A stretch of 40,180 nucleotides of DNA from Desulfobacterales bacterium (GTDB lineage Bacteria > Desulfobacterota > Desulfobacteria > Desulfobacterales > JADGBH01): NCBI GenBank assembly GCA_015231595.1, contig JADGBH010000042.1, positions 1 through 40,180 of the forward strand. Direction: 5' to 3'. Each line of letters starts with the position of its first letter. Position 1 is the first letter of the stretch. Position numbers and translations under genes: made by a program. Below, in pieces: positions 8,287 to 17,964 of the stretch. The notes under the pieces are model-generated. The model had not been told where the DNA came from, made no database searches, and was given only the letters and a program-made list of their open reading frames with translations.

Positions 8287-11200
8287 TTACTTCAAACGGT
8301 TTCGAATATCAGTCAAAACTTCTTGGGCTTCTTCGTATTCGAAATTTTCTATGTATTCAGCTATGGATTGAGCCTGCTCATTGAATCCTGATTCTTCCAA
8401 GGAACTTTTTAAGGCATCAAAAATTTCTTCCGATTTGGGATGAGCCTTGATAAGCAAAGCTTCCAATTCATCCAATGCTAATTTTAATTGTTGCAAATCT
8501 GGCATTGAATCTGTTTTTATTTTATCTGGTTTAATTTCCATTTCTCTCAAGGACGCGATGGAGTTAAAAAGTGTTTCAAGGGCATTCTTAAATTTACCTA
8601 AATTTTTATCCAAATTTTTCAGTTGATCCTTTTTGAGTTGGAGTTGTTCATCAATTTCCTTTGCAATGATATATAATTCGTCCGCACCAATATTACCGGA
8701 TACTCCTTTGATTGTATGAAATATATTTTTTAGATTTGTCAAGTCGTTTTTTTTAATGGAACTTTGGATGACTTCATAGATATCTGCATAATCTCTATGA
8801 AAATGTTGCAATACTTTTTTGTACAACCTTTTGTTGTTTCCAATATTTAAAAGTCCTTTTTCAAGGTTTATACCAGCTATTCTGTCTGGAAAATTAATCT
8901 GTTCTGTTTGTTCGTTAAATTGATTTTCAATTTTTTCTACGAGTTTATTATCCATTCCTTCATGCGGTACGACCCATTTTATAAGAGTTGAAAAAAGTGC
9001 GTCAGGAGAGATAGGTTTTGAGACATGGTCGTTCATGCCTACATCGAAACATTTTTGTCGATGTTCATCCATAGCATGAGCTGTCATAGCAATGATAGGA
9101 AGCTGTTTAAATCGGTCATCTTTTCTGATGATTTTGCTGACTTCATATCCGTCCATTATCGGCATCTGAATATCCAAGAGGACTGCATCAAAAAAATTAC
9201 CATTCAATATTTGTTCAATTGCTTTTTGCCCATTTTCGGCAATGGTCACATGAAAACCTTTACTCAAAAGTAATTCAGAAGCAATCTGCTGGTTGATTTT
9301 ATTGTCTTCAACAAGTAAAATACTTGCACCTCTAATATATTCTAAACCGGTAATTATTTCAGTATTTTCTTTTAAATAAAGGGCTTTACCAATTACACTA
9401 TAGCCGAAAACATCCATGATCGTATCAAACAATAGAGACGGTGCCGCAGGTTTGTTTAAAAATCCATCTAGGCCAATATTTTCTGTCTGTTTTTTTACTT
9501 CATCACGGCCATGAGCTGTCACCATTAGAATAGCCGGAATTTTGACTAATTTAGGGTTCGATTTGATTAATTTAGAAGCCTGGATGCCATCCATACCAGG
9601 CATTTTCCAGTCCATGAGAATCAGATCATATGCTTTTTCAAGCTCAGCCTTTTCTAATTCAGCAATAGCTTCTTCGGCTGATGCAGCTAATTCCACTTCA
9701 AAGGAAAAAGATTCCAATATTTTGCGAAGAATTTCTCGTGCAATCGGATTGTCATCTACTACCATCACACGCAGTGATTTCAAATCCTCAGGCGTTACAT
9801 AGTTTTTTTTCTCAAATTCTTTGGCCAATCCGAAACGAGCCGTGAAGGAAAAAGTGCTTCCTTTGCCAGGTTCACTGTCTACACTGATATCACCATCCAT
9901 CATGTTCACAAGATGCTTGCTGATGGTAAGTCCTAAACCGGTTCCACCATACTTGCGGGTTATGGAACTGTCTGCCTGGGAAAAAGACTTGAATAATCGT
10001 CCTATTTGCTCTACAGCCATACCTATTCCAGTATCAATAATCATGAATTTAAGTGTTATCTGATTTAAAAGATTGTCCTGGATATCTACGTCTATGCGTT
10101 TCACGCGAATAATAATATGGCCAGATTCGGTGAATTTGACTGAGTTATTGGCCAGATTAGTCAATATTTGTCCCAGTCGCAAGGGATCACCAACAAGCTT
10201 GCGAGGCACGTCAGGACTGACATCTAACATAATCTCCAAGCCTTTTTCATCTGCTTGGACAGCTAATAGTGTCGTGAGATTATTGATGATGTCATCCAAA
10301 TCAAAGGCAATCGATTCCATAGTCAATTTGCCAGCCTCAATTTTGGAAAAATCAAGGATATCATTAATGATGCCAAGCAGCGAATGTGCTGAAACATAAA
10401 TTTTTTTCAGATAATCTCTCAGTTTGGGAGACATATCGTTACTCAAGGCTATGTCAGACAGGCCGATAATGGCATTCATGGGCGTACGGATCTCATGGCT
10501 CATGTTGGCCAGAAACTCGCTTTTAGCAGTGTTGGCCTTCTGAATGGCGCGATTTAAAATCGACAACCTGCGATTCCAGTAAAAAAAACCAAAAAGAAGC
10601 AATGCAAACACACCCATAATTTTCCAGAGCAAGGTATAATCAAAATCCTTTTCAACATGAATTGAAATCCATTTATTGTAGATATTTTGATGTTCGGCCT
10701 CACTTACTGAAGAAAGTGCTTTCTGTATGATTGAAAATAATAGAGGATCATCATTACGTACAGCAATAGACAGGTTCCAAGCTATATCAAATTTGCCTGT
10801 TACCTTAATATCCATCATCCCTGATCGTTGCATGGCATAACCAATGGATGCCATGGAGTCAATAAATCCGAATACTTCACCAGAACGGACTTTGTTAATA
10901 CCCTCTTGAACATTCATGACTTCTATGATTGTAATGTCTGGGTATCGTTCTTTTAGTCTTTTCATGTAGGAAAAATCTTTTATACCTGCTAGTTTTTTAT
11001 TTAAAATTTTTTTAATATCATCAATGAACAATTCATCAAATCGTGTGGCTATAACAATGGGCATTTGAATATAAGGCTCGGTAAAATTCATGTATTCTTT
11101 ACGCTCCGGTATTTCTTGAGCTAATGAAAGGATGTCGCACTTGCGATTTTTTGCAAAATGAAGACTTTCTCCCCAGTTTTTGGTCGGAACAAGTTGAATT

Positions 11201-13482
11201 TTTGTACCGATTCGTTCTCTGATAATTTTTATAAAATCGGCGGCCATACCTTCATGTTGACGGTTCTCATTGATTTGTTCAAAAGGCATCCAATTTGGAT
11301 CCACGCACATGCTTATTGGGTCTCTATTTTGAAGATATTGCTGTTCTTCCTGGGTTAATTCCAATTGAGTTCCTGATTCTTCTAATTTTTTTTTAACGAT
11401 CCATTTTTCTTCCAAAGTCTGTAATTCGCCAGGGGCAATCGTTTTAAGTGCTTTGTTCATGATTTGTTGCAGAATAGGCCAGTCGTTGCGGATCAAATAG
11501 TGCAGATTGTGCTGGATATCCTGACTGTATTCCACAAAATCTCCTGAAATCTTGATCTTTTGAAACGGATATCGTTTGATAATATAGCTAGCTACAGCGT
11601 ATAGTTCAACGGCGGCGTCTGCCTTTCCTTCGCTCACAGCCGAAAAAGCGTCAATGAGGTTGTCAACCATAAGTAAATTTACACGAGGATAGTGATCACG
11701 CATGTACTTTTCCATATTATAGCTTTTAGGAAGCGCCATGATTTTATTATGAAGCTGTGAGATATTTGTAATCTCAGGGGAGCCTTTATGGATAATAAAT
11801 ACGGTTTTATTTTCATAGAATGAGGATGTAGAAAGACCAAATTCGTCGCGGTAGGGCATATGAAAAACAACGTCGAGTTGTTTTTTTTTTAACATGTTTT
11901 CAATCTCGTTCCATTTATATCCGTTGACATATTCAATCTTGAGACCGATGCGCTTGGCCAGCATATTCATTAAATCTATTGAAAATCCCTGGGGTTGTCC
12001 ACCAACGGTAAAATCAAAAGGAGGCCAGTACATTTCATTTGAAACACGTATTTTGGGGTTAGACGTTAGGAATGCTTTTTCTTCCTCTGTCAAGAGAATA
12101 CTGGAATGCTGGATCGTTTCAAAATATCCGATAATTATACCTAACTCTTGTCCATCATGTTGAATCTGAGACGCAATGCTTTTTGTTGGCTTTGAAAAAT
12201 TATCAGGAAAATTATTCTTGTGTAATACTTGAATGACTCTATTGTCATCTATCCAGAATGAATAAAATAATTCATTCTGGGTATATATTTGAAATGCTTT
12301 AAAATCAGTATAATTAAAATAGGTTTTTATATAGGTTATTATTAACGCTGCATCAATATCATACAGTGGTTTAGCGATAATATCTGAGATTTCTTTAAGT
12401 TTTTTCTCCATATCAACTTGGGTAATGTTTGCATCTAATGCTTGAGAGCTTTGATAATGTTCGGGCAACGTGGAGAGTTTTGTATTTTTTTGATTTTTTT
12501 CTGGGGAATAAATAAATCCATCCAGCAAATCTAAGGATTTTGTCAGACCAGAATTAATATATTTTTGGGCAATTCCTTGAATACGGTTTTCATCGATGGA
12601 GCAAATCATGTAAATATCCGGCATCATTAGCTGTTCGGTTTCATGGGCTTCAAATTTCAATGATGCTTGTGTTTTGCGTTTAGAGTAGTTATTGAGAATC
12701 AGATCTATGATTTCATCCTGATGCGCAAGGGCATATTGCCAACCGCGAATACTGGCCGCCACAAATTTTTCGGTTAGTTCTGGATTTTTTTCTACTTCTT
12801 TTTCAGAAGTAAACAGACAGTTACCAAAAAGATTGATGCCATAATTGGTGGGGTCTAAAATTGTATAAGACGCTCCTATTCTGTCCATTTCAAAGGGCTG
12901 ATTGGTGATATAAGCTGTCATGGCATCTACACGGCCTTCTACAAGGTCTTTGACATCAAAGCTGTGGGGCACCCACTCAACGTCCATGTCAGGATGAAGA
13001 CCATAGCGCTGAAGCATGAAATATATTTCAGCCATATTAACTTCGCCGGCGGTTCCCATGATTTTTTTACCTTTAAGCTGCAAGGGAGATCGTATCGATG
13101 GATTGGTCATCAACACTAAGGGAGAATACTTGTGGTCATTGGTCAGCATCACTACTGGTTTTCCATTAAGGCGTTCAAGAATTAGGCTGGAACTCCATAT
13201 ACCGTAATTGGCTCGACCTTCCAATACTTCGGTGACTGGATAAATGCCTGTCTCAAGCTCTTTTAACTCAACATCTATGCCTGCATCTCTATAAAATCCT
13301 TTTTCCTTGGCAGCAATATAACCAGCATATTCAAATTGATATTTCCAGTTTAGTTGCAGAATAACTTTTGTTAAAACCGACACCTTTGCAGTGGAAGATT
13401 GAACTGTAGGCTCAGCATTAGCATGAAGAAAAATCAAATGTATAATAAGAAGTAATAACAACAAATACCGCAATGATTTCAT
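8287..13482 (-). CDS. Giant hybrid sensor kinase with three periplasmic binding domains
   Basis: A 1731-residue phosphorelay sensor. A signal peptide or N-anchor ([23 protein letters not shown]) leads into a THI5/NMT1-like binding domain (about 36-330, starting [22 protein letters not shown]). Two SBP_bac_3-type domains follow (about 470-695, from [17 protein letters not shown], and about 708-940, from [16 protein letters not shown]). One membrane helix lies at about 945-967 ([19 protein letters not shown]). The cytoplasmic part has HisKA (His in [10 protein letters not shown] near 994), HATPase ([12 protein letters not shown]), two receivers (Asp near 1290 in [13 protein letters not shown] and near 1434 in [11 protein letters not shown]) and an HPt domain (HTIKGVSGN near 1589). 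A final ~70-residue helical domain is shared with the neighbouring kinase. The binding domains suggest sensing of small molecules such as pyrimidine-like compounds or amino acids, but the ligand cannot be read from sequence. The gene lies 30 bp downstream of the alpha/beta hydrolase. Confidence 0.93.
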   Translation of the reverse strand: MKSLRYLLLLLLIIHLIFLHANAEPTVQSSTAKVSVLTKVILQLNWKYQFEYAGYIAAKEKGFYRDAGIDVELKELETGIYPVTEVLEGRANYGIWSSSLILERLNGKPVVMLTNDHKYSPLVLMTNPSIRSPLQLKGKKIMGTAGEVNMAEIYFMLQRYGLHPDMDVEWVPHSFDVKDLVEGRVDAMTAYITNQPFEMDRIGASYTILDPTNYGINLFGNCLFTSEKEVEKNPELTEKFVAASIRGWQYALAHQDEIIDLILNNYSKRKTQASLKFEAHETEQLMMPDIYMICSIDENRIQGIAQKYINSGLTKSLDLLDGFIYSPEKNQKNTKLSTLPEHYQSSQALDANITQVDMEKKLKEISDIIAKPLYDIDAALIITYIKTYFNYTDFKAFQIYTQNELFYSFWIDDNRVIQVLHKNNFPDNFSKPTKSIASQIQHDGQELGIIIGYFETIQHSSILLTEEEKAFLTSNPKIRVSNEMYWPPFDFTVGGQPQGFSIDLMNMLAKRIGLKIEYVNGYKWNEIENMLKKKQLDVVFHMPYRDEFGLSTSSFYENKTVFIIHKGSPEITNISQLHNKIMALPKSYNMEKYMRDHYPRVNLLMVDNLIDAFSAVSEGKADAAVELYAVASYIIKRYPFQKIKISGDFVEYSQDIQHNLHYLIRNDWPILQQIMNKALKTIAPGELQTLEEKWIVKKKLEESGTQLELTQEEQQYLQNRDPISMCVDPNWMPFEQINENRQHEGMAADFIKIIRERIGTKIQLVPTKNWGESLHFAKNRKCDILSLAQEIPERKEYMNFTEPYIQMPIVIATRFDELFIDDIKKILNKKLAGIKDFSYMKRLKERYPDITIIEVMNVQEGINKVRSGEVFGFIDSMASIGYAMQRSGMMDIKVTGKFDIAWNLSIAVRNDDPLLFSIIQKALSSVSEAEHQNIYNKWISIHVEKDFDYTLLWKIMGVFALLLFGFFYWNRRLSILNRAIQKANTAKSEFLANMSHEIRTPMNAIIGLSDIALSNDMSPKLRDYLKKIYVSAHSLLGIINDILDFSKIEAGKLTMESIAFDLDDIINNLTTLLAVQADEKGLEIMLDVSPDVPRKLVGDPLRLGQILTNLANNSVKFTESGHIIIRVKRIDVDIQDNLLNQITLKFMIIDTGIGMAVEQIGRLFKSFSQADSSITRKYGGTGLGLTISKHLVNMMDGDISVDSEPGKGSTFSFTARFGLAKEFEKKNYVTPEDLKSLRVMVVDDNPIAREILRKILESFSFEVELAASAEEAIAELEKAELEKAYDLILMDWKMPGMDGIQASKLIKSNPKLVKIPAILMVTAHGRDEVKKQTENIGLDGFLNKPAAPSLLFDTIMDVFGYSVIGKALYLKENTEIITGLEYIRGASILLVEDNKINQQIASELLLSKGFHVTIAENGQKAIEQILNGNFFDAVLLDIQMPIMDGYEVSKIIRKDDRFKQLPIIAMTAHAMDEHRQKCFDVGMNDHVSKPISPDALFSTLIKWVVPHEGMDNKLVEKIENQFNEQTEQINFPDRIAGINLEKGLLNIGNNKRLYKKVLQHFHRDYADIYEVIQSSIKKNDLTNLKNIFHTIKGVSGNIGADELYIIAKEIDEQLQLKKDQLKNLDKNLGKFKNALETLFNSIASLREMEIKPDKIKTDSMPDLQQLKLALDELEALLIKAHPKSEEIFDALKSSLEESGFNEQAQSIAEYIENFEYEEAQEVLTDIRNRLK

Positions 13483-13512
13483 GATTATGTCTCTCGAAAG
13501 TAAGAATTTTTA

Positions 13513-14328
13513 TTAACGTAAAAATATATTTTTAATGAATAATTCAACATCATTCCAAAAAAAATTTTCATCTATTGGAAAGTTATTATGTCCGCAATCA
13601 TAGGTTATTAGTTTGCCATTTTTAGACGCTTCTGAAAGAATAATAGCATGTTCATAGGGAATTACTTCATCATTTTTTCCATGCATAATTAAAATTGGTT
13701 TATCATATTTTTCAACACATTTAAGATTATCAAAAGGATCCCTCACCATAACAGTCGGAACAAAATATTTTGAAGCTAATAGTTTTACATTAGCAAAGGT
13801 TGACATAAGTATAATTGCTGCTGAATTCCTTTTTTGAGCAAGAGAACATATTGCACCGCCTCCGAGTGATCTTCCAACTAAAATTATTTTAGATGTATCA
13901 ACATCTTTTCTTTTACAAATAATATCATAAGCTTCAAGAAAAATTTTATCGATATTTTTTTTGGAAGGTGAGCTTTTTGAACGGCCATATCCAGGATATT
14001 CAACTAATAGAACACTTATACCCATTGAGTTAAACCGTTTTAGACTTTGGGGCCAAAAATCAATTAATTCTGCATTGCCATGGGCAAAAATAACTACAGG
14101 ACAAGGTTTTTCTTTATTGTTATTTACAGGCATATACCAAGCTTCGGATTTTAAATTTCCTATATTTATTGGAATTATTTCATATTTTATTCCAATATTT
14201 AAATTTAAAGGAGGCTTTGGTATCAAGTGAACAGGAAAAAGAATCTTTCTCTGGTAAAAAAATAAAGACCCGCAATAAAACATATAGGGTATTAAAAGTA
14301 AAGCAAAAATTTTCATAATTTTAACCAT
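13513..14328 (-). CDS. Membrane-anchored alpha/beta hydrolase
   Basis: Serine hydrolase of 271 residues in the group of Bem46/YqkD-like proteins. A hydrophobic N-terminal segment (IFALLLIPYMFYCGSLFFYQ) acts as anchor or uncleaved signal. The fold markers are the oxyanion motif HGN at 83-85, the nucleophile elbow G-R-S154-L-G-G, Asp220 in HGKNDEVIP and His247 in DCGHNNFP, so the catalytic triad is complete. The YPGYGRS motif at 111-117 is typical of the family. The substrate is unknown; related proteins hydrolyse esters or lipids. It is the first gene of the minus-strand group ahead of the giant kinase. No clear ribosome-binding site supports either the ATG at 14328 or the internal ATG at 14316. 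Confidence 0.85.
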   Translation of the reverse strand: MVKIMKIFALLLIPYMFYCGSLFFYQRKILFPVHLIPKPPLNLNIGIKYEIIPINIGNLKSEAWYMPVNNNKEKPCPVVIFAHGNAELIDFWPQSLKRFNSMGISVLLVEYPGYGRSKSSPSKKNIDKIFLEAYDIICKRKDVDTSKIILVGRSLGGGAICSLAQKRNSAAIILMSTFANVKLLASKYFVPTVMVRDPFDNLKCVEKYDKPILIMHGKNDEVIPYEHAIILSEASKNGKLITYDCGHNNFPIDENFFWNDVELFIKNIFLR

Positions 14329-14348
14329 ATCGGAAATATATTTCGAAC

Positions 14349-14377
14349 TCGTAGGCTAAATTTTAAATAGCCTACGA
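14349..14377 (-). terminator. Perfect 10-bp hairpin after the lipoprotein gene
   Basis: The arms TCGTAGGCTA (14349-14358) and TAGCCTACGA (14368-14377) are perfect reverse complements around a 9-base loop. The hairpin lies about 35 bp past the stop of the 14413-15564 gene and just ahead of the next gene, so it probably ends or attenuates the lipoprotein transcript. No clean T-run follows on the minus strand, so it may be an mRNA stabilising structure instead. Confidence 0.5.
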
Positions 14378-14412
14378 ATTAATATTAAAAGTATATCAAT
14401 TTATTTTCTCGT

Positions 14413-15564
14413 TTAAAATTCTAAAAATTCAATAACAAAAACTACCTTGTATGTATTTATAAGGGAATAGCCTGAAGATCCGTCATAAAGTTTTTTTACA
14501 CTTGATCTATTGACTTGATTCATATCCGTATAAATAATTTCGTCAGTAACTTCATTATAACCAAATACTATAACATAATGATCAGCGTGTACTTCCGGAT
14601 AAAAATCAGGTGAATATTTTAAACTAAGCATTACTGGATGTCCTTTTTTTAGCTTTTCAAGAACTTCATCACGCAAGATATTTTCGTAAGTTTTACCGTA
14701 AGAAGAATTACTTGTTTTTAAATTTGTCCAGATTGTATAGTTATAATCAAGCTCGTAGTAATTTAAAACATTAGCAATTTCGCTTGTTATTAATCCTTCT
14801 CCTTTTGAATGCTTTTTGCCTACTTTATTGATATCTTCAAGACTGACATTAACACCTTTAGCGTTCAAAATAGCCCATATACAGGTTTCAATGCAACTAC
14901 CGGTATCATAAGGTAAATAGGAAGCAGGAGTAATTATATTAGGAATTATTTTATCAGACTCATGGGAATAATTATCCATAATTTCAAGGGGCATAATGCT
15001 AAATATTTTTCCGATTGTGGCCTTTATTGTAACATTTCCAGAAGAAGAACAAGCTGCAAGTTTAGCGATTCGGGAATAATCTTTAATTATTGCAAGATTA
15101 GTATCTAAAGACTCCCAATCCATATGCTCCGTTATTACCGCTTTGGATTTGTCGTTGAATTCTCCAACAGCAATTATTTTTAGTTCAGAACCTGTTTTTG
15201 CTTTTGATTCTCCTGGAACTGAAAGAATTGTTACGGCCTTGAGCAAAGGCTCTAAATTTTGAAAATTAATTCCGCTTTTTTCTTTTTTATCGACACGAAT
15301 TTGTTTTATTTTGGGATAAAATCTATACCCGTCCTTTTCAGCCGTAATTTCATAATTGCCGGGCAGCACTTCATCAAAATAATATTCACCTTTATCATCT
15401 GTAACTGTTACTATTGAAACATCATCTTTTACTGCATTTAAACTAATTTTAACGCCCTCAACCCCAATTCCATTATCTGTTACAGTACCTTTAATTTTAC
15501 ATCCATTTAAAAAAAATAAAGATACCAATAAAAGTGTGAATAATAAGTAAAACTTTTTGAACAT
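14413..15564 (-). CDS. Lipoprotein with CarboxypepD-like and papain-like C39 domains
   Basis: Predicted lipoprotein of 383 residues. The lipobox LNGC places the lipidated Cys at residue 22. Residues 23-100 form a carboxypeptidase-regulatory-like beta domain (IKGTVTDNGIGVEGVKISL, then GEYYFDEVLPGNYEITA). About 108-195 looks like a bacterial Ig-like domain. The C-terminal part (about 210-383) resembles the C39-like peptidase family, with Cys224 in DTGSCIETC starting a helix, His329 in ADHYVIVFGY and Asp347 in YTDMN as the likely triad. Such proteins are predicted cysteine peptidases or amidases at the cell envelope; the substrate is not known. A good GGAGG site precedes the ATG. The gene is divergent from the tocopherol-cyclase-like gene, with a shared 150-bp upstream region. 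Confidence 0.8.
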   Translation of the reverse strand: MFKKFYLLFTLLLVSLFFLNGCKIKGTVTDNGIGVEGVKISLNAVKDDVSIVTVTDDKGEYYFDEVLPGNYEITAEKDGYRFYPKIKQIRVDKKEKSGINFQNLEPLLKAVTILSVPGESKAKTGSELKIIAVGEFNDKSKAVITEHMDWESLDTNLAIIKDYSRIAKLAACSSSGNVTIKATIGKIFSIMPLEIMDNYSHESDKIIPNIITPASYLPYDTGSCIETCIWAILNAKGVNVSLEDINKVGKKHSKGEGLITSEIANVLNYYELDYNYTIWTNLKTSNSSYGKTYENILRDEVLEKLKKGHPVMLSLKYSPDFYPEVHADHYVIVFGYNEVTDEIIYTDMNQVNRSSVKKLYDGSSGYSLINTYKVVFVIEFLEF

Positions 15565-15645
15565 TTATTCCTCCATTTAACTAATTAATTGATTTATTTA
15601 TCTTGCAATAATTTTATTGTCTTCACGTAGCATTTATGCAATAAG

Positions 15646-15676
15646 CTGTCAATATTTAGCTTTTAGCCGCTATAAA
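15646..15676 (+). promoter_or_regulatory. Possible promoter for the tocopherol-cyclase-like gene
   Basis: CTGTCA (15646-15651) and TATAAA (15671-15676), 19 bases apart, lie 40 bp ahead of the ATG at 15717 in the divergent intergenic region. The -10 match is good, while the -35 match and spacing are poor. A strong AGGGAG ribosome-binding site follows 9 bases before the start. Confidence 0.28.
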
Positions 15677-15716
15677 AGTTGAAGAAATTTATCAATAAAT
15701 AAGGGAGTAATTTACG

Positions 15717-16724
15717 ATGTTATGGACAAATCCTGATTGTTATCATTTTCAAAATCAAAAAACTTTTTATGAAGGTTGGTATGCTCGAGTGTCAATGCCA
15801 AAGCAAAAAGAAACTTTTACAATAATTTTTGGTTTAACTAATCCTTCAAATATAGACGGACAATTTAAAGGTCAAGGATATGTGATAGTGCTTAACGGGT
15901 CAGAAGCTAAACAGATTCATGAAGATTTTTCTTTATCTCAAGTTTCTGTAAAATTTGATGACATGGACGTCAGGATGGGAAAAACTGTATTTAAAAGAGA
16001 TAATGTATATGGAGAAGTGAACAACGGCAAGGATATATGTTCATTTTCGTTAAATTTTGCCAAATGCTTTCCATGGGGAAAACGACCTTATTTTTCGCCT
16101 ATGTCTTATTTAGTTCATTTTCCTTCAAAATTGATCGAAACAAGCTGGCATATTACTCATCTTAATTCAATAGTTTCAGGATACGTGAATTGGAAAGGAA
16201 GATTAATAAAATTCAATAATATGCAGGGCTATATGGAAAAAGTATGGGGAACAGTTTTTCCACAAGAATGGGTTTGGATGCAGGCAAATTCTTTTAGAGG
16301 AAGACCTAAGGCTGCATTTTCTGGATCAGGCGGAATTGTTCCGTTACCTTTTTTAAACTTAGGTATTAGAGCTTACATGACGGGATATTTCGACGGGAAA
16401 AAATTTTATGAATTTTCAACTCATCTTGGTTCATTAATAAAAGCAGAATATGAGCTTGGCAGATGGTATATAGATGCAAGAAAATTAGGGGAACGAATGG
16501 TTGTAAAAGCTCACTGCCCTTATAATTCAATAATGCCTCTTGCAGGGCCTACTGAGCATGGAGTTAGACCTGTAGCTTTTGAGTCCCTTACTGGAACCCT
16601 TGAAGTTTGTTTAATGACAAAAAAAGGTTTTATCTGGTCTGTATCGGATAAGGCTGTTTCGGATTTAGCTGGCGTTGAAGTTGGAGGAAAAAAATTTCAA
16701 AAAATATTGAATAAGGATAAATAA
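15717..16724 (+). CDS. Tocopherol-cyclase-like domain protein
   Basis: Protein of 335 residues with the features of the tocopherol cyclase family (VTE1-like). The N-terminus W-T-N-P-D-C-Y-H-F ends in FYEGWYARVSMP, the family's F-x-E-G-W-Y-x-R signature. Later conserved blocks are YMEKVWGTVFPQEWVWMQAN (about 178-197) and the carboxy-terminal GVRPVAFESLTGTLEVCL. In plants and cyanobacteria the enzyme closes the chromanol ring of vitamin E. Homologues occur in many non-photosynthetic bacteria where that pathway is absent and their function is unknown. There is no signal peptide. No prenylquinone genes are nearby, so tocopherol synthesis should not be assumed. Confidence 0.8.
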   Translation: MLWTNPDCYHFQNQKTFYEGWYARVSMPKQKETFTIIFGLTNPSNIDGQFKGQGYVIVLNGSEAKQIHEDFSLSQVSVKFDDMDVRMGKTVFKRDNVYGEVNNGKDICSFSLNFAKCFPWGKRPYFSPMSYLVHFPSKLIETSWHITHLNSIVSGYVNWKGRLIKFNNMQGYMEKVWGTVFPQEWVWMQANSFRGRPKAAFSGSGGIVPLPFLNLGIRAYMTGYFDGKKFYEFSTHLGSLIKAEYELGRWYIDARKLGERMVVKAHCPYNSIMPLAGPTEHGVRPVAFESLTGTLEVCLMTKKGFIWSVSDKAVSDLAGVEVGGKKFQKILNKDK

Positions 16725-16745
16725 CATGTCTGATAGCTGTCAATT

Positions 16746-16771
16746 ACCCCGCCCACAAGGGCAGGGGTTTT
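16746..16771 (+). terminator. GC-rich hairpin with T-tail (rho-independent terminator)
   Basis: CCCCGCCC and GGGC-A-GGGG pair with one bulged A around ACAA, followed by TTTTCTCGCCTTTTTT. It begins about 20 bp past the stop of the tocopherol-cyclase-like gene, so it is a convincing terminator. Its sequence also resembles the conserved subterminal hairpins at ends of IS200/IS605-type elements; no transposase remains nearby. Confidence 0.82.
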
Positions 16772-16888
16772 CTCGCCTTTTTTCTATAAAGAACTTATTT
16801 GGTTTAAAACTATTTATTGGCTTATTTTTTGCTTAGATATTGCATTTATTTTTAAAATTAAATTTTCCAATTTTTTAAGGATATAATT

Positions 16889-17926
16889 ATGGATACTTCT
16901 TTGGAAGTTTTAATAGTTGATGACTCTAATACAGTTAGAAAAGTTTTGAAAAAAATAATAGTTGAGATTGGATTTAAAAAAATAATTGACTGTGTAAATG
17001 GCCATGTAGCAATTCAAGAGCTTAAAAATAATAATATTGGAGTAATATTGTCTGACTGGAACATGCCTAAAGTAAACGGTCTTGAGCTTTTAAAGTTTGT
17101 CAGAGCTCATGAAGAATATAAAAAGATTCCTTTTATCATGCTTACAGCTGAAAGTTTAAAAAATAATCGTGATCAAGCCATAAAAGAAGGTGTGTCTGGT
17201 TTTATTTTAAAGCCTTTTAATAAGGCATTAATTTTAAATGAGCTTGAAAAAGTCTTTTCTAATCCTCTGACCATTACGCCACAAGAAGATACACATAAAT
17301 CACATATAATTCCTATAAAAGAAAGTATAGGTATAGCTGCGTCAAAAAAAAGTGATTTAATAATTAGTTCCATTGATGCCATATCATCAATGATTGAAGG
17401 TCTAATTTCAAGCTTTAGTAAAGGCATTACTCCAATAATTTCTGAAAAGCTTCAATCCCTTAAAATTCAAATGAACAGGCTTGATGAAGTTATAAATAAT
17501 TTAAATCAAAGCCTGACAAATACTAAAAAAGTTGAAAATAACCTGGCAAATGAAAACTCGGTTATTATAGTTGAAGACGAAATAACATCACGGGCATTAC
17601 TTAAGATCGCCCTTAAAAAACTTGGTTTTCTTAATATTGACGAAGTAGAAAATGCTCGCATTGCTCTTGAAGTAATAACAAAAAAACCTTTTGACCTTGT
17701 TATTTCGGATATGCACATGCCTGAAATGACAGGTCTTGAGTTGCTCAGATTCATGAAAAACGACCCAATTCTTCAGTCTATTCCTTTTCTTTTAATTACA
17801 GTTGACAATGAGCCTGAAACAATAATAAATGCAACTATGTCAAAATTAGATGGTTATATTATTAAACCAATATCTTTTGAAAAGCTTAAGAGAAAACTTG
17901 AACAAATGGGCTTTACTACTATTTAA
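16889..17926 (+). CDS. Double-receiver response regulator without output domain
   Basis: Protein of 345 residues with two CheY-like receivers. Receiver 1 (about 5-125) has the acidic pair D11-D12, phospho-acceptor D56 in ILSDWNMPKVNG, T86 and K108. Receiver 2 (about 224-343) has E229-D230, D274 in VISDMHMPEMTG and a Lys in GYIIKPIS. A helical linker of about 95 residues joins them. No DNA-binding, GGDEF or methylesterase domain is present, so it probably passes phosphate on or acts by protein contact, as CheY-like proteins do. An AAGGA site precedes the start. It is the first gene of a four-gene run (38 bp to the next), which suggests it works with the two kinases downstream. Confidence 0.9.
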   Translation: MDTSLEVLIVDDSNTVRKVLKKIIVEIGFKKIIDCVNGHVAIQELKNNNIGVILSDWNMPKVNGLELLKFVRAHEEYKKIPFIMLTAESLKNNRDQAIKEGVSGFILKPFNKALILNELEKVFSNPLTITPQEDTHKSHIIPIKESIGIAASKKSDLIISSIDAISSMIEGLISSFSKGITPIISEKLQSLKIQMNRLDEVINNLNQSLTNTKKVENNLANENSVIIVEDEITSRALLKIALKKLGFLNIDEVENARIALEVITKKPFDLVISDMHMPEMTGLELLRFMKNDPILQSIPFLLITVDNEPETIINATMSKLDGYIIKPISFEKLKRKLEQMGFTTI

Positions 17927-17964
17927 GTTTTTTTACATTAAAATTAAATTATTTAGGGGGAAAA

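Noticed and set aside
9542..10399. Plus-strand frames opposite the giant kinase
   Set aside because: They are antisense shadows of conserved receiver and HATPase domains, with no ribosome-binding sites or family features.
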